A stretch of DNA of 64,000 nt from Chryseobacterium sp. T16E-39 (GTDB lineage: Bacteria; Bacteroidota; Bacteroidia; Flavobacteriales; Weeksellaceae). A program made the position numbers and the translations under genes. The notes below the pieces were generated by a model. That model searched no databases. It saw nothing but the letters and a program-made list of their open reading frames with translations, and was not told the DNA's origin. The stretch spans positions 1,240,001 to 1,304,000 of the forward strand of contig NZ_CP022282.1 in assembly GCF_002216065.1 (NCBI RefSeq), written 5' to 3'. Below, piece by piece: positions 26,936-33,800 of the stretch (position 1 is its first letter; each line of letters begins with the position of its first letter).

Positions 26936-26958
26936 ATGAATATTTTTAATAACTTAGT
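26936..26958 (+). promoter_or_regulatory. Conserved upstream block of peptide gene 1 (putative promoter)
   Basis: The block around ATGAATATTTTTAATAACTT recurs, with few changes, before peptide genes 2 and the decayed gene 4, always 47-53 bases ahead of the (former) start codon. It ends in TAACTTAG, a relaxed version of the TAnnTTTG -7 element. Confidence 0.5.
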
Positions 26959-26985
26959 GTAAACTAATTTATTAAAATCAATATT

Positions 26986-27141
26986 ATGAAAAATGTAAAC
27001 CTACAAAAAGGAAAAAAATTAAACAAGAGAGAATTACGTACCATTACCGGAGGTCTTCAAATGTGTATTGACCCAGATACTAATCAATGTATCGCTTATG
27101 GACGTCAGTGTGCAGAATTTCAATGCAGATATATTCCTTAA
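26986..27141 (+). CDS. GG-leader cysteine-rich peptide 1 (51 aa)
   Basis: I translated this short gene directly. The leader ends KKLNKRELRTITGG, fitting the double-glycine consensus L-x3-E-L-x2-I-x-GG recognised by C39-peptidase ABC exporters. After cleavage a 28-residue core would remain with four cysteines at 27, 35, 42 and 47 (C-x7-C-x6-C-x4-C) and the CIDPDTNQC and CR motifs shared by the array. There is no Sec signal. The ATG follows an A-rich leader (AAAATCAATATT). It is its own transcription unit: conserved block upstream, strong terminator downstream. The product may be a bacteriocin-, pheromone- or RiPP-like peptide, but nothing shows activity or modification. Confidence 0.85.
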   Translation: MKNVNLQKGKKLNKRELRTITGGLQMCIDPDTNQCIAYGRQCAEFQCRYIP

Positions 27142-27160
27142 ACTTATATTATTTTATAAG

Positions 27161-27187
27161 ACCACTCTTAAACGAGTGGTTTTTTTA
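27161..27187 (+). terminator. Intrinsic terminator after peptide gene 1
   Basis: ACCACTC pairs with GAGTGGT around a 6-nt loop (27168-27173), followed by TTTTTT. Confidence 0.9.
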
Positions 27188-27270
27188 TTTATATAATTTA
27201 GCAATACACTAAGTATAAACACGCAATTATCACGAAATTATAAATTAAATATAAAATATCTCTAAATACA

Positions 27271-27297
27271 TTGAATTATTTTCAATACATTTCGTCA
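27271..27297 (+). promoter_or_regulatory. Conserved upstream block of peptide gene 2 (putative promoter)
   Basis: TTGAATTATTTTCAATACAT and the following bases match the blocks before genes 1 and 4. It contains the dyad TTGAA...TTCAA and the -7-like TACATTTC, 53 bases before the ATG when measured from the first T. Confidence 0.5.
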
Positions 27298-27323
27298 TCA
27301 ACAAATTTATTAAAACCAATATT

Positions 27324-27479
27324 ATGAAAAATTTAAACATTGAAAAAGGAAAAAAATTGAACAAAAAAGAATTAAGAATAATTACTGGTGGGCGATTCAT
27401 ATGTACAGACCCTGATACAGGGGCCTGTAAAAGATTTGGAAATTTTTGCCAGGAACCAGAATGCAGAATTGAGCCTTAA
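27324..27479 (+). CDS. GG-leader cysteine-rich peptide 2 (51 aa)
   Basis: Leader KGKKLNKKELRIITGG, then a 28-residue core with Cys27, Cys35, Cys42 and Cys47 in the C-x7-C-x6-C-x4-C spacing. The core contains CTDPDTGAC and ends ECRIEP, strongly related to peptide 1. The initiation region AAAACCAATATTATG is nearly identical to that of gene 1. No terminator separates it from peptide 3, 53 bases downstream, so both are probably one transcript. Function is unknown. Confidence 0.85.
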   Translation: MKNLNIEKGKKLNKKELRIITGGRFICTDPDTGACKRFGNFCQEPECRIEP

Positions 27480-27532
27480 TTCAGGCTTTATATTAATTAA
27501 AACCATTTCAACTATTTTACAAAATCAATATT

Positions 27533-27694
27533 ATGAAAAACCAAAATTTACAAAACGGAAAAAAACTTAGCAAAAAAGAGCTAAGAGTGATTACTGGCGG
27601 ATTAATGCAGTGTCGTGATCCCAAAACAAATGGCTGCAGACTATTTTCTAATGGTTGCGCAGAAATTGATTGCCGTCCAGGATTAATCCCATAG
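27533..27694 (+). CDS. GG-leader cysteine-rich peptide 3 (53 aa)
   Basis: The leader reads NGKKLSKKELRVITGG and the core of 30 residues keeps Cys27, Cys35, Cys42 and Cys47, with CRDPKTNGC and DCRPGLIP. Leader and cysteine spacing are the same as in neighbours, while non-cysteine core residues vary, a pattern expected for diversifying exported peptides. It shares its transcript with peptide 2 and is followed by a terminator. Confidence 0.85.
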   Translation: MKNQNLQNGKKLSKKELRVITGGLMQCRDPKTNGCRLFSNGCAEIDCRPGLIP

Positions 27695-27715
27695 ACTAAA
27701 AAATTTAATATTATC

Positions 27716-27750
27716 AATATCACTCTATTCACGGGTGATATTTTTTTTAT
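27716..27750 (+). terminator. Intrinsic terminator after peptide gene 3
   Basis: AATATCAC pairs with GTGATATT around an 11-nt loop (27724-27734), followed by TTTTTTAT. Confidence 0.8.
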
Positions 27751-27934
27751 TCATTAACAAACAATTAGCTTATAATATATATTTACATTAATCTCAACAA
27801 AGTGATATATTAAGTGTTTTTTTCTCAGTACTATTGATAATGGGATTTCACGTAAAATCACTATACTACAATAAGATACATTTTTAAACAATAATACAAA
27901 ACCATATAAATTATTCATTACAATATGACATATA

Positions 27935-27960
27935 TTGAATTATTTTTAATAAATTAGTCA
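27935..27960 (+). promoter_or_regulatory. Conserved upstream block of the decayed peptide gene 4
   Basis: TTGAATTATTTTTAATAAAT with the following TTAGTCA is the third copy of the block found before peptide genes 1 and 2. It sits 47 bases before the lost start codon. It may still drive the downstream peptides 5-7. Confidence 0.5.
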
Positions 27961-27981
27961 CTAACTAACATATCAAACAAA

Positions 27982-28149
27982 TCGAAGAACGGATCAAAGT
28001 TTACCAAAAGGAGAAAAACTTGATAAGAAAGAATTGAGAATAGTTAAAGGAGTCCTAACGCAATGTCGTGACAGATTTAAGATGCTTATAGAATTTTTTT
28101 AATGGCATGTGCAAAACCCCAATGTTGTCTAAAAGTAATTCCAGAATAA
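27982..28149 (+). pseudogene. Decayed GG-leader peptide gene 4
   Basis: The remnant aligns with its neighbours but is broken in several ways. The expected ATG is TCG (27982-27984). A frameshift near 27990-27994 is needed before the leader part LPKGEKLDKKELRIV becomes readable. The GG site has become KGV instead of TGG. The core starts LTQCRD like peptide 3, but a second frameshift in a run of T (about 28093-28099) is needed to reach the C-terminal part MACAKPQCCLKVIPE before TAA at 28147-28149. The upstream block is still conserved, so the decay is recent compared with the duplication. Confidence 0.8.
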
Positions 28150-28182
28150 AACTAATTTACTAAATAATTAAAAATCATTATC

Positions 28183-28353
28183 ATGAAAAATCAAAACGTA
28201 CAAAAAGGAAAAAAATTAAACAAAAGAGAATTGAGAACCATTACGGGTGGTCTGGAAATGTGTATCGATCCTGGAACAGGGCAATGTAGAAAAACAGGTC
28301 CTAGTTGTGCCGAATTAAGATGCAGATTAGTAGACCCAATCGAATTATTCTAA
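28183..28353 (+). CDS. GG-leader cysteine-rich peptide 5 (56 aa)
   Basis: Leader KGKKLNKRELRTITGG, then a 33-residue core with Cys27, Cys35, Cys42 and Cys47 and the motif CIDPGTGQC. It is close to peptide 1 in its leader and first core loop but has a longer tail (VDPIELF). The start context AAAAATCATTATCATG differs slightly from genes 1-3 and is shared with 6 and 7, suggesting a sub-cluster made by later duplication. Confidence 0.85.
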   Translation: MKNQNVQKGKKLNKRELRTITGGLEMCIDPGTGQCRKTGPSCAELRCRLVDPIELF

Positions 28354-28434
28354 TCGAAATAGTACGGAAAACAATACCACTGTAATGGATGGTACTCATT
28401 TATAAAAATTTACTGACTCAAAAAAATCATTATC

Positions 28435-28632
28435 ATGGAAAACAAAAATCTTCTGAAAGGAAAAAAATTGAACAAAAAAGAATTGAGAACAATAACCGGA
28501 GGTATGCTTGATTGTATGCAACCCGTTTTTTGTCCAACTAATCCTTGTGACCCAAGTATTCCTCAGCCAGATATAAATGGGTGTACATTAATCTCATCCG
28601 GATGTGCCCAAAAGATATGTAGACCTCTTTGA
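28435..28632 (+). CDS. GG-leader cysteine-rich peptide 6, divergent with six cysteines (65 aa)
   Basis: Leader KGKKLNKKELRTITGG is standard, but the 42-residue core differs: Cys27, Cys33 and Cys38 lie in a proline-rich insertion (CMQPVFCPTNPCDPSIPQP), followed by Cys50, Cys57 and Cys62. The last three keep the array's C-x6-C-x4-CR spacing. An even number of cysteines (six) is kept, consistent with disulfide pairing. It begins MEN rather than MKN. Confidence 0.87.
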   Translation: MENKNLLKGKKLNKKELRTITGGMLDCMQPVFCPTNPCDPSIPQPDINGCTLISSGCAQKICRPL

Positions 28633-28697
28633 TCCTGCTTAAAAGAAACAAATACATCCTATTTTCTTACCCTTAATTTTAACTAAAAATCATTACT

Positions 28698-28850
28698 ATG
28701 AAAAATCAAAATGGAAAAAAACTGACTAAAAAAGAATTGAGAAGTATTACCGGTGGACTACTTGACTGTATTGATCCGGCAACAGGAGGTTGTAAAAGAA
28801 TATCAATCAGCTGTGCCCAATTACAGTGCAGACCGATCATAGAACCTTAG
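28698..28850 (+). CDS. GG-leader cysteine-rich peptide 7 (50 aa)
   Basis: The leader is three residues shorter (MKNQNGKKLTKKELRSITGG) and the 30-residue core has Cys24, Cys32, Cys39 and Cys44 in the standard spacing, with CIDPATGGC and QCRPIIEP. It is the last member of the array and is followed by a strong bidirectional terminator. Confidence 0.85.
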   Translation: MKNQNGKKLTKKELRSITGGLLDCIDPATGGCKRISISCAQLQCRPIIEP

Positions 28851-28867
28851 AAAAATATTTTCAAAAA

Positions 28868-28897
28868 AAAATACCGCTCGATGAGCGGTATTTTATC
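28868..28897. terminator. Bidirectional terminator at the end of the peptide array
   Basis: A perfect 12-bp stem (28868-28879 with 28883-28894) around the 3-nt loop GAT. It closes the peptide array and the convergent lipoprotein gene. Confidence 0.92.
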
Positions 28898-29977
28898 TTA
28901 AATAATATATCCTCCAATCACATTCAGAGTCCATTTTCCATTTAAATACTCAGCTGAATACTTTGAAGAACTACTATTACCCCATTCAGTAATATAGACT
29001 TTGTTTAAATCCTTTTTATCTTTTTTAATTTTGGAGATCCCTCCCCGGAAAACATCAGTCACCCGGACATAAGCTGTCTGTTTACTTTCCTCTTCAGGAA
29101 CGAATAAAACTCTGAATTCAGGATTGATTTGATGAAAATAATCGCAATCACTGCTGTACACGTTAAAACTATAATGTTCTTCTCTAAGATCTTCTATGCC
29201 ATAGCTGGGTAACAATAATTCATAAAGCTGGGTAAACTTATTTTTTTCAGTTTTATACATAGGATTCAGATCATCAAAATCATTAATCCCATCTCCATCT
29301 GTATCTCTATTTGTAGGATTTAAACCAAAACTTTCTTCAAAAATATCATTATACCCGTCATGGTCAGAATCTTTTGTCAGATCATTTAAATTAATTTTAA
29401 ATAATTTTCCTTCTTCTATTGGTGTATAGTCATCATAACCTGGCAGTCCGTCCATTTTTACAATTTTAACAAGACTCCCTTCCGCCTGAAAAAATCCGTC
29501 TTTTACAATAGGTTCCTTCTGCGTTTTATTAAAATAATAATGGCTGAAACTTAAGCCTAAAAAATAAGCAGAAGGTTGGTTATTTTCTATCTTTAAAAGC
29601 CAATATCCCATATTGTTTTTAGCCAAAGCATATTGTATTCTTCCAATCTCCTGTTTTGAAAAATACGAAAACTGTTCTGAAATTTTTTTCGTAAAATTTT
29701 CAAATTCTCTTTCTTTTGCTTTAAATCTTCTCTCAAATTCTTCTCTAGAAATACTATTGAAAAGAGAAGAGTCTATACTATCTTGCTTAAAACTTCTATA
29801 CTTTTTAAGGTTTATAATCGTAAGATATTTCGGTTTTTCTTTAAGAATCTGTTTTACGGTATATGGCTTTTTTTCTATGTATTCACCGGTTTTATCTCCT
29901 TCAATAAAACATCTATCCTCAACGGTTTTTGAACAAGAGAAAAAAAATATAAAAACAAGAAAAGAAAAATACTTCAT
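28898..29977 (-). CDS. Lipoprotein with thrombospondin type 3-like calcium repeats
   Basis: The start is ATG 29977 (MKYFSFLVFIFFFSCSK); a TTG 27 bases earlier is less likely. It gives 359 residues with a lipobox at FFFSCS. A middle segment, DSDHDGYNDIFEESFGLNP followed by RDTDGDGINDFDDLNP, is a pair of Asp/Gly-rich TSP3-like calcium-binding repeats. The flanking regions match no domain I know. It is an envelope lipoprotein of unknown role, convergent with the peptide array and not obviously linked to it. Confidence 0.8.
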   Translation of the reverse strand: MKYFSFLVFIFFFSCSKTVEDRCFIEGDKTGEYIEKKPYTVKQILKEKPKYLTIINLKKYRSFKQDSIDSSLFNSISREEFERRFKAKEREFENFTKKISEQFSYFSKQEIGRIQYALAKNNMGYWLLKIENNQPSAYFLGLSFSHYYFNKTQKEPIVKDGFFQAEGSLVKIVKMDGLPGYDDYTPIEEGKLFKINLNDLTKDSDHDGYNDIFEESFGLNPTNRDTDGDGINDFDDLNPMYKTEKNKFTQLYELLLPSYGIEDLREEHYSFNVYSSDCDYFHQINPEFRVLFVPEEESKQTAYVRVTDVFRGGISKIKKDKKDLNKVYITEWGNSSSSKYSAEYLNGKWTLNVIGGYII

Positions 29978-30002
29978 CACTTTAAATTTGATAAATGCAT
30001 AC

Positions 30003-30036
30003 AAAAAGCGCTCCCAAATTCATGGAAGCGCCTTTT
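30003..30036 (-). terminator. Intrinsic terminator after ychF
   Basis: GCGCT (30008-30012) pairs with AGCGC (30027-30031), with inner CC/GG pairs; on the minus strand TTTTT follows. Confidence 0.7.
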
Positions 30037-30060
30037 AATTACTATAACTTTATTATTTCT

Positions 30061-31152
30061 TTATACATTAAATCTGAAGTGCATAATATCACCATCTTTA
30101 ACGATGTATTCCTTTCCTTCTACCGATAACTTTCCAGCTTCTTTTACTTTAGCTTCAGAGCCGTAGCTTACATAATCATTATATTTAATAACTTCTGCAC
30201 GAATAAATCCTTTTTCAAAATCAGTATGGATTACCCCGGCAGCCTGAGGCGCTGTCCACCCCTGACCAATAGTCCATGCTCTAACTTCTTTTACACCTGC
30301 AGTAAAGTAGGTCTGTAATTTCAATAAGTCATAAGCTTTTCTGATCAAACGGTTTACACCAGGCTCTTCCAACCCTAATTCCTCCAGGAAAATTTCTCTT
30401 TCTTCAAATGTTTCAAGTTCGTTGATATCAGCCTCAATCTGTGCTGCCAATACAACGATCTCCGAACCTTCTTTCTGAGCCATCTCATCAATTTTCCCAA
30501 TCCATTCATTTCCGTTTTTAATTGAATTTTCATCAACGTTACAAACGTAAAGTACCGGCTTGTTTGTTAATAACTGAACCTCATTAATGATAGATTGTGT
30601 TTGGTCATTTACAGGAAATTCTCTTGCATTCTTCCCATCTTCTAAGAACTTCTGAAGATTCTGAAGAGTTTCGTAAGTAAGGATATCTTCTTTTTTTCCT
30701 GATTTGATAAACTTCTTAGCTTTTTCAACTGCTTTTCCAACAGTTTCAAGATCTTTCAGCTGAAGTTCAATGTCAATAATTTCTTTATCCCTCATAGGAT
30801 CTACAGATCCTTCTACGTGGATAATATTTCCATTATCAAAACATCTTAAAACATGGATGATCGCCTCACATTCGCGAATATTTGCCAAGAACTGGTTTCC
30901 TAAACCTTCTCCTTTGCTAGCTCCTTTTACCAAACCTGCAATGTCCACAATTTCCACAACAGCTGGTAGAACTCTTTCTGGATTTACTAATTTCTCTAAC
31001 TCAAATAATCTTTGATCCGGTACGGATACGGTTCCTAAGTTAGGTTCGATGGTACAGAAGGGATAATTGGCTGACTGAGCTTTTGCATTACTCAAACAAT
31101 TAAACAGAGTTGATTTACCAACGTTCGGCAATCCTACGATTCCACATTTCAT
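30061..31152 (-). CDS. ychF: Redox-regulated ATPase YchF
   Basis: The 363-residue protein of the Obg/OLA1 branch of P-loop GTPases has the G1 motif GLPNVGKS (7-14), NYPFCTIEPN, DIAGLVKGAS (G3), a coiled-coil insertion and a C-terminal TGS domain (TYFTAGVKEVRAWTI...). YchF prefers ATP because its G4 motif is altered. It binds ribosomes and takes part in stress and translation control. Length is normal for the family. Confidence 0.96.
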   Translation of the reverse strand: MKCGIVGLPNVGKSTLFNCLSNAKAQSANYPFCTIEPNLGTVSVPDQRLFELEKLVNPERVLPAVVEIVDIAGLVKGASKGEGLGNQFLANIRECEAIIHVLRCFDNGNIIHVEGSVDPMRDKEIIDIELQLKDLETVGKAVEKAKKFIKSGKKEDILTYETLQNLQKFLEDGKNAREFPVNDQTQSIINEVQLLTNKPVLYVCNVDENSIKNGNEWIGKIDEMAQKEGSEIVVLAAQIEADINELETFEEREIFLEELGLEEPGVNRLIRKAYDLLKLQTYFTAGVKEVRAWTIGQGWTAPQAAGVIHTDFEKGFIRAEVIKYNDYVSYGSEAKVKEAGKLSVEGKEYIVKDGDIMHFRFNV

Positions 31153-31241
31153 AATAATTAAGCTTTTAGCAAACAGCTTTTGGCCTATTGCTTGTTAAAG
31201 GTGTGCAAAGATAGTGATTTTAAGGTGAGTTTCATAATAAA

Positions 31242-31275
31242 AAAAATCTGCCAGACTTTGACAGATTTTTTTTAT
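31242..31275 (-). terminator. Intrinsic terminator after the ferritin gene
   Basis: AAAAATCTG pairs with CAGATTTTT around an 11-nt loop; long A and T tracts on the two sides allow termination in both directions. Confidence 0.75.
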
Positions 31276-31288
31276 TTAATATTTTATC

Positions 31289-31840
31289 TTATGGATTTGC
31301 TCCTGTCGCATTTTGAGCTAATGGAGCGTCATCTGGAGCCTTTTCCAGCGTTTTATCTAGTGTAAATAAGGATTCATCTGTAGCTCGGTCACCTCCGGCA
31401 ATTTTTAATTTATCAATTAAATTCTGAGCCAATGTTTCCTCCTCTATCTGTTCCTGTACAAACCATTGCATAAAATTCCAGGTTGCCCAATCTTTTTCCT
31501 GTAGGGAAAGATCAACGATCTTATAAATAGCTGTTGTATTATCTACTTCATGTTTAAAGATTCCATCAAAACAAGCTGTTAAAGATTCAGGGTCATTAGG
31601 TGGTGCCGGAATAGCATCCACTTTAGGTTTTCCACCTCTGTTTAAAACATATTCCATAAATTTAATGGAATGATTCCTCTCTTCCTGCGCATGTCTGTAC
31701 AGAAAATTAGCAATTCCCTGATATCCTTTATCATCAGCCCAAATTCCATAAGACAGAAATGTATGTGATGCATGAATTTCTTTATTCATCTGATCACTCA
31801 ATGCTTTTTCAATTGCAGGGGAAAGTCTGTTCGTGTTCAT
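31289..31840 (-). CDS. Non-heme ferritin
   Basis: The 183-residue protein has the four-helix ferritin fold with ferroxidase ligands Glu21, Glu53/Glu54 and His57 (YRHAQEERNH) and later WNFMQWFVQEQIEEE. It stores iron as ferric mineral in a 24-mer cage in the cytoplasm and protects against Fenton chemistry. The last 20 residues (DDAPLAQNATGANP) are a flexible tail beyond the usual end. Together with YaaA it is one of two iron-stress genes in the window, but they are not linked. Confidence 0.95.
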   Translation of the reverse strand: MNTNRLSPAIEKALSDQMNKEIHASHTFLSYGIWADDKGYQGIANFLYRHAQEERNHSIKFMEYVLNRGGKPKVDAIPAPPNDPESLTACFDGIFKHEVDNTTAIYKIVDLSLQEKDWATWNFMQWFVQEQIEEETLAQNLIDKLKIAGGDRATDESLFTLDKTLEKAPDDAPLAQNATGANP

Positions 31841-31982
31841 AATGTAATATTTTTAGTGATTATGAATACAATCCTGCAAAAATGATTCCGATAAAGTCTC
31901 TAATGATCTTGAAAAGTCTTAAAACTCACTTATAACAATCTGAAAAACTGCATTTTAAATCAATAATTTATAGTTATTCTAA

Positions 31983-32016
31983 AATAAAAGCAGTCCTGCA
32001 CAGAACTGCTTTTATT
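31983..32016 (-). terminator. Intrinsic terminator after the GH10-like lipoprotein gene
   Basis: A 12-bp stem (31983-31994 with 32005-32016) around a 10-nt loop, with T-rich sequence following on the minus strand. Confidence 0.8.
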
Positions 32017-32071
32017 ATATTTTGATAATCTAAATCTTTTCTTGCTTATCACGAACAAGCTCTTTTTTAAA

Positions 32072-33670
32072 CTATTTTATCTTTTTTGCCATATAGTCAC
32101 TTTCATTTCCTAATCGATCTATAGCTTTAATCGCGATAGCATTGAGGCTCCTTCCATCTTTATTCTTAGGAATATCTTTGGTAAGTGTATCCAGCGTTAA
32201 AATCTCTGTTTCCCAAACCCCATTATACTGGGTGAATAATACCCATTGAAATACGTCTTTCAGGTTCTTAGTACTCCAGTTTGCCCGTATAGAGCTTCCG
32301 TTATCAGTAACAAACAATGTTGGCGTAGCCAAAGGCACCGCTTTAATCCATGGACTTTTGGGTACCAATGCTTTTTCTTTGTAAGGTCCATTTTTCAAAG
32401 TACTTAACATAGAAGGCGTCTTGGTAAGTCCTGCAATACTCCAGTGAACTTCACCCACATCGTTTTTTAAAATCTGCCTTGAAAGTTCTATCTGATTTTT
32501 AATTTCTGTTGAACGATCCGAAGTTTTAATTTCAACTGTATTTAATCCAGGCCACAAATGACGTTTTAAAGTATTTTCTGATTCCCACCAATTTAACAAA
32601 GCTTCAAAACCCTGTCCCTTGGAATCTATCGGCCAATATAATTGCGGAGAAAAATAATCTACCCATCCCCTGTTTAACCATAATTTTGCATCAGCATACA
32701 ACTCGTCATATTGAGAAGAGCCCGTAATCCCTGCCGGATAGCCAGGTTTCCAGATTCCAAATGGGCTAATCCCAAATTTCACATAACTTTTTTCGGCATG
32801 AATTTCTTTGTAGATGCGTTCTACAAATTTATTCACATTATCTCTTCTCCAGTCAGCTCTGGACAATGTACCGCCACTATTTATATAAGCAGCCCAGCTA
32901 GCATTATCCGGAAAATCTGCTCCTCTGTTGTAGGCAGCATAAGGATAGAAATAATCATCAAAATGAACCGCATCTATATCATACCGCTGCACAATATCTT
33001 TTACAACATTAGAAACGTGTCCTTGTGTTTTAGGGTTAGCAGGATCAAACCAATACATCCCGTTCTTTAATCTAACGACAATATCTGATAATTTATTAGC
33101 CATTGATAAGCTATTAACAGCTCCTCCGTTCGTATGATGTGCTCTATATGGATTTAACCATACATGAAGTTCCAATCCTCTTTTATGAGATTCTTCGATC
33201 CAGAATTGTAAAGGATCATAATTGGGAAAAGGAGACCTCCCCGTTTCTCCAGTCAAAAAATAAGACCAGGGCTCCAATGAACTTGTATATAAAGCATCGG
33301 CTGATGGACGCACCTGGAAAATAACAGCATTGAAGTTGTTATCTTTCAGCATATCCAACATACTGATTGCCTCTGCCTTTTGCTGATCAATAGACAAATC
33401 ATTTCTGGAAGGCCAGTTGATATTTGCCACACTTGCCACCCAGGCACCACGAAACTCTCTATTAATAGCAGGAAGATTGACTTTTACAATCTCATCGGCC
33501 GGTGGTACCGGATTAGGTTTAACAACAGGAAGATTAGGAGCATTCTTAACAGGACTTGTTGTATTGGGATTTTTTACGGGTTTTACAGTATTATTCTGAA
33601 CGGTACGGGAACTACCACAAGACGCCAAAACGCCTAAAAGTACTATCAATTTTAAATTACTAACTCTCAT
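32072..33670 (-). CDS. Family 10-type glycosyl hydrolase lipoprotein (DUF187/GHL10)
   Basis: The start is ATG 33670 (MRVSNLKLIVLLGVLASCGSS), giving 532 residues and a clean lipobox; an ATG nine bases earlier is less likely. A proline-rich linker precedes the TIM-barrel-like GHL10 domain: REFRGAWVASVANINWPSR, LHVWLNPYRAHH, a DAVHFDDYFYPY strand and a WWES segment. Relatives cleave or bind glycans, some possibly denuded peptidoglycan, in the cell envelope. Substrate is unknown. A TAGTTTTG promoter element ends just before the ATG. Confidence 0.9.
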   Translation of the reverse strand: MRVSNLKLIVLLGVLASCGSSRTVQNNTVKPVKNPNTTSPVKNAPNLPVVKPNPVPPADEIVKVNLPAINREFRGAWVASVANINWPSRNDLSIDQQKAEAISMLDMLKDNNFNAVIFQVRPSADALYTSSLEPWSYFLTGETGRSPFPNYDPLQFWIEESHKRGLELHVWLNPYRAHHTNGGAVNSLSMANKLSDIVVRLKNGMYWFDPANPKTQGHVSNVVKDIVQRYDIDAVHFDDYFYPYAAYNRGADFPDNASWAAYINSGGTLSRADWRRDNVNKFVERIYKEIHAEKSYVKFGISPFGIWKPGYPAGITGSSQYDELYADAKLWLNRGWVDYFSPQLYWPIDSKGQGFEALLNWWESENTLKRHLWPGLNTVEIKTSDRSTEIKNQIELSRQILKNDVGEVHWSIAGLTKTPSMLSTLKNGPYKEKALVPKSPWIKAVPLATPTLFVTDNGSSIRANWSTKNLKDVFQWVLFTQYNGVWETEILTLDTLTKDIPKNKDGRSLNAIAIKAIDRLGNESDYMAKKIK

Positions 33671-33676
33671 AGGGTG

Positions 33677-33684
33677 CAAAACTA
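33677..33684 (-). promoter_or_regulatory. -7 promoter element directly before the GHL10 gene
   Basis: The minus strand reads TAGTTTTG, ending six bases before the ATG at 33670. If transcription starts at the usual place, the mRNA leader is at most a few bases. Confidence 0.55.
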
Positions 33685-33750
33685 CATTAAATTATTTTTT
33701 TTAGATTTTAAAAATATTATAATAAATTCAATTAATTATATTTTTTAAAC

Positions 33751-33777
33751 AAAAAAAGCCCCGAAAAATCGAGGCTT
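33751..33777 (-). terminator. Intrinsic terminator after typA
   Basis: AAGCC-c-CGA pairs with TCG-a-GGCTT around a 4-nt loop (33765-33768, one internal mismatch), followed on the minus strand by TTTTTTT. Confidence 0.8.
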
Positions 33778-33800
33778 ATATTTATAAAGTCGGGGTTCTA

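Noticed and set aside
26936..28894. CRISPR-like regular repeats in the peptide region
   Set aside because: The repeated segments are leader-coding, in frame and unequal in spacing; there are no identical 20-40-nt repeats with unique spacers.
33380..33637. Plus-strand frames within the GHL10 gene
   Set aside because: They are antisense to the proline-rich linker and signal region of a clear lipoprotein and show no domain.
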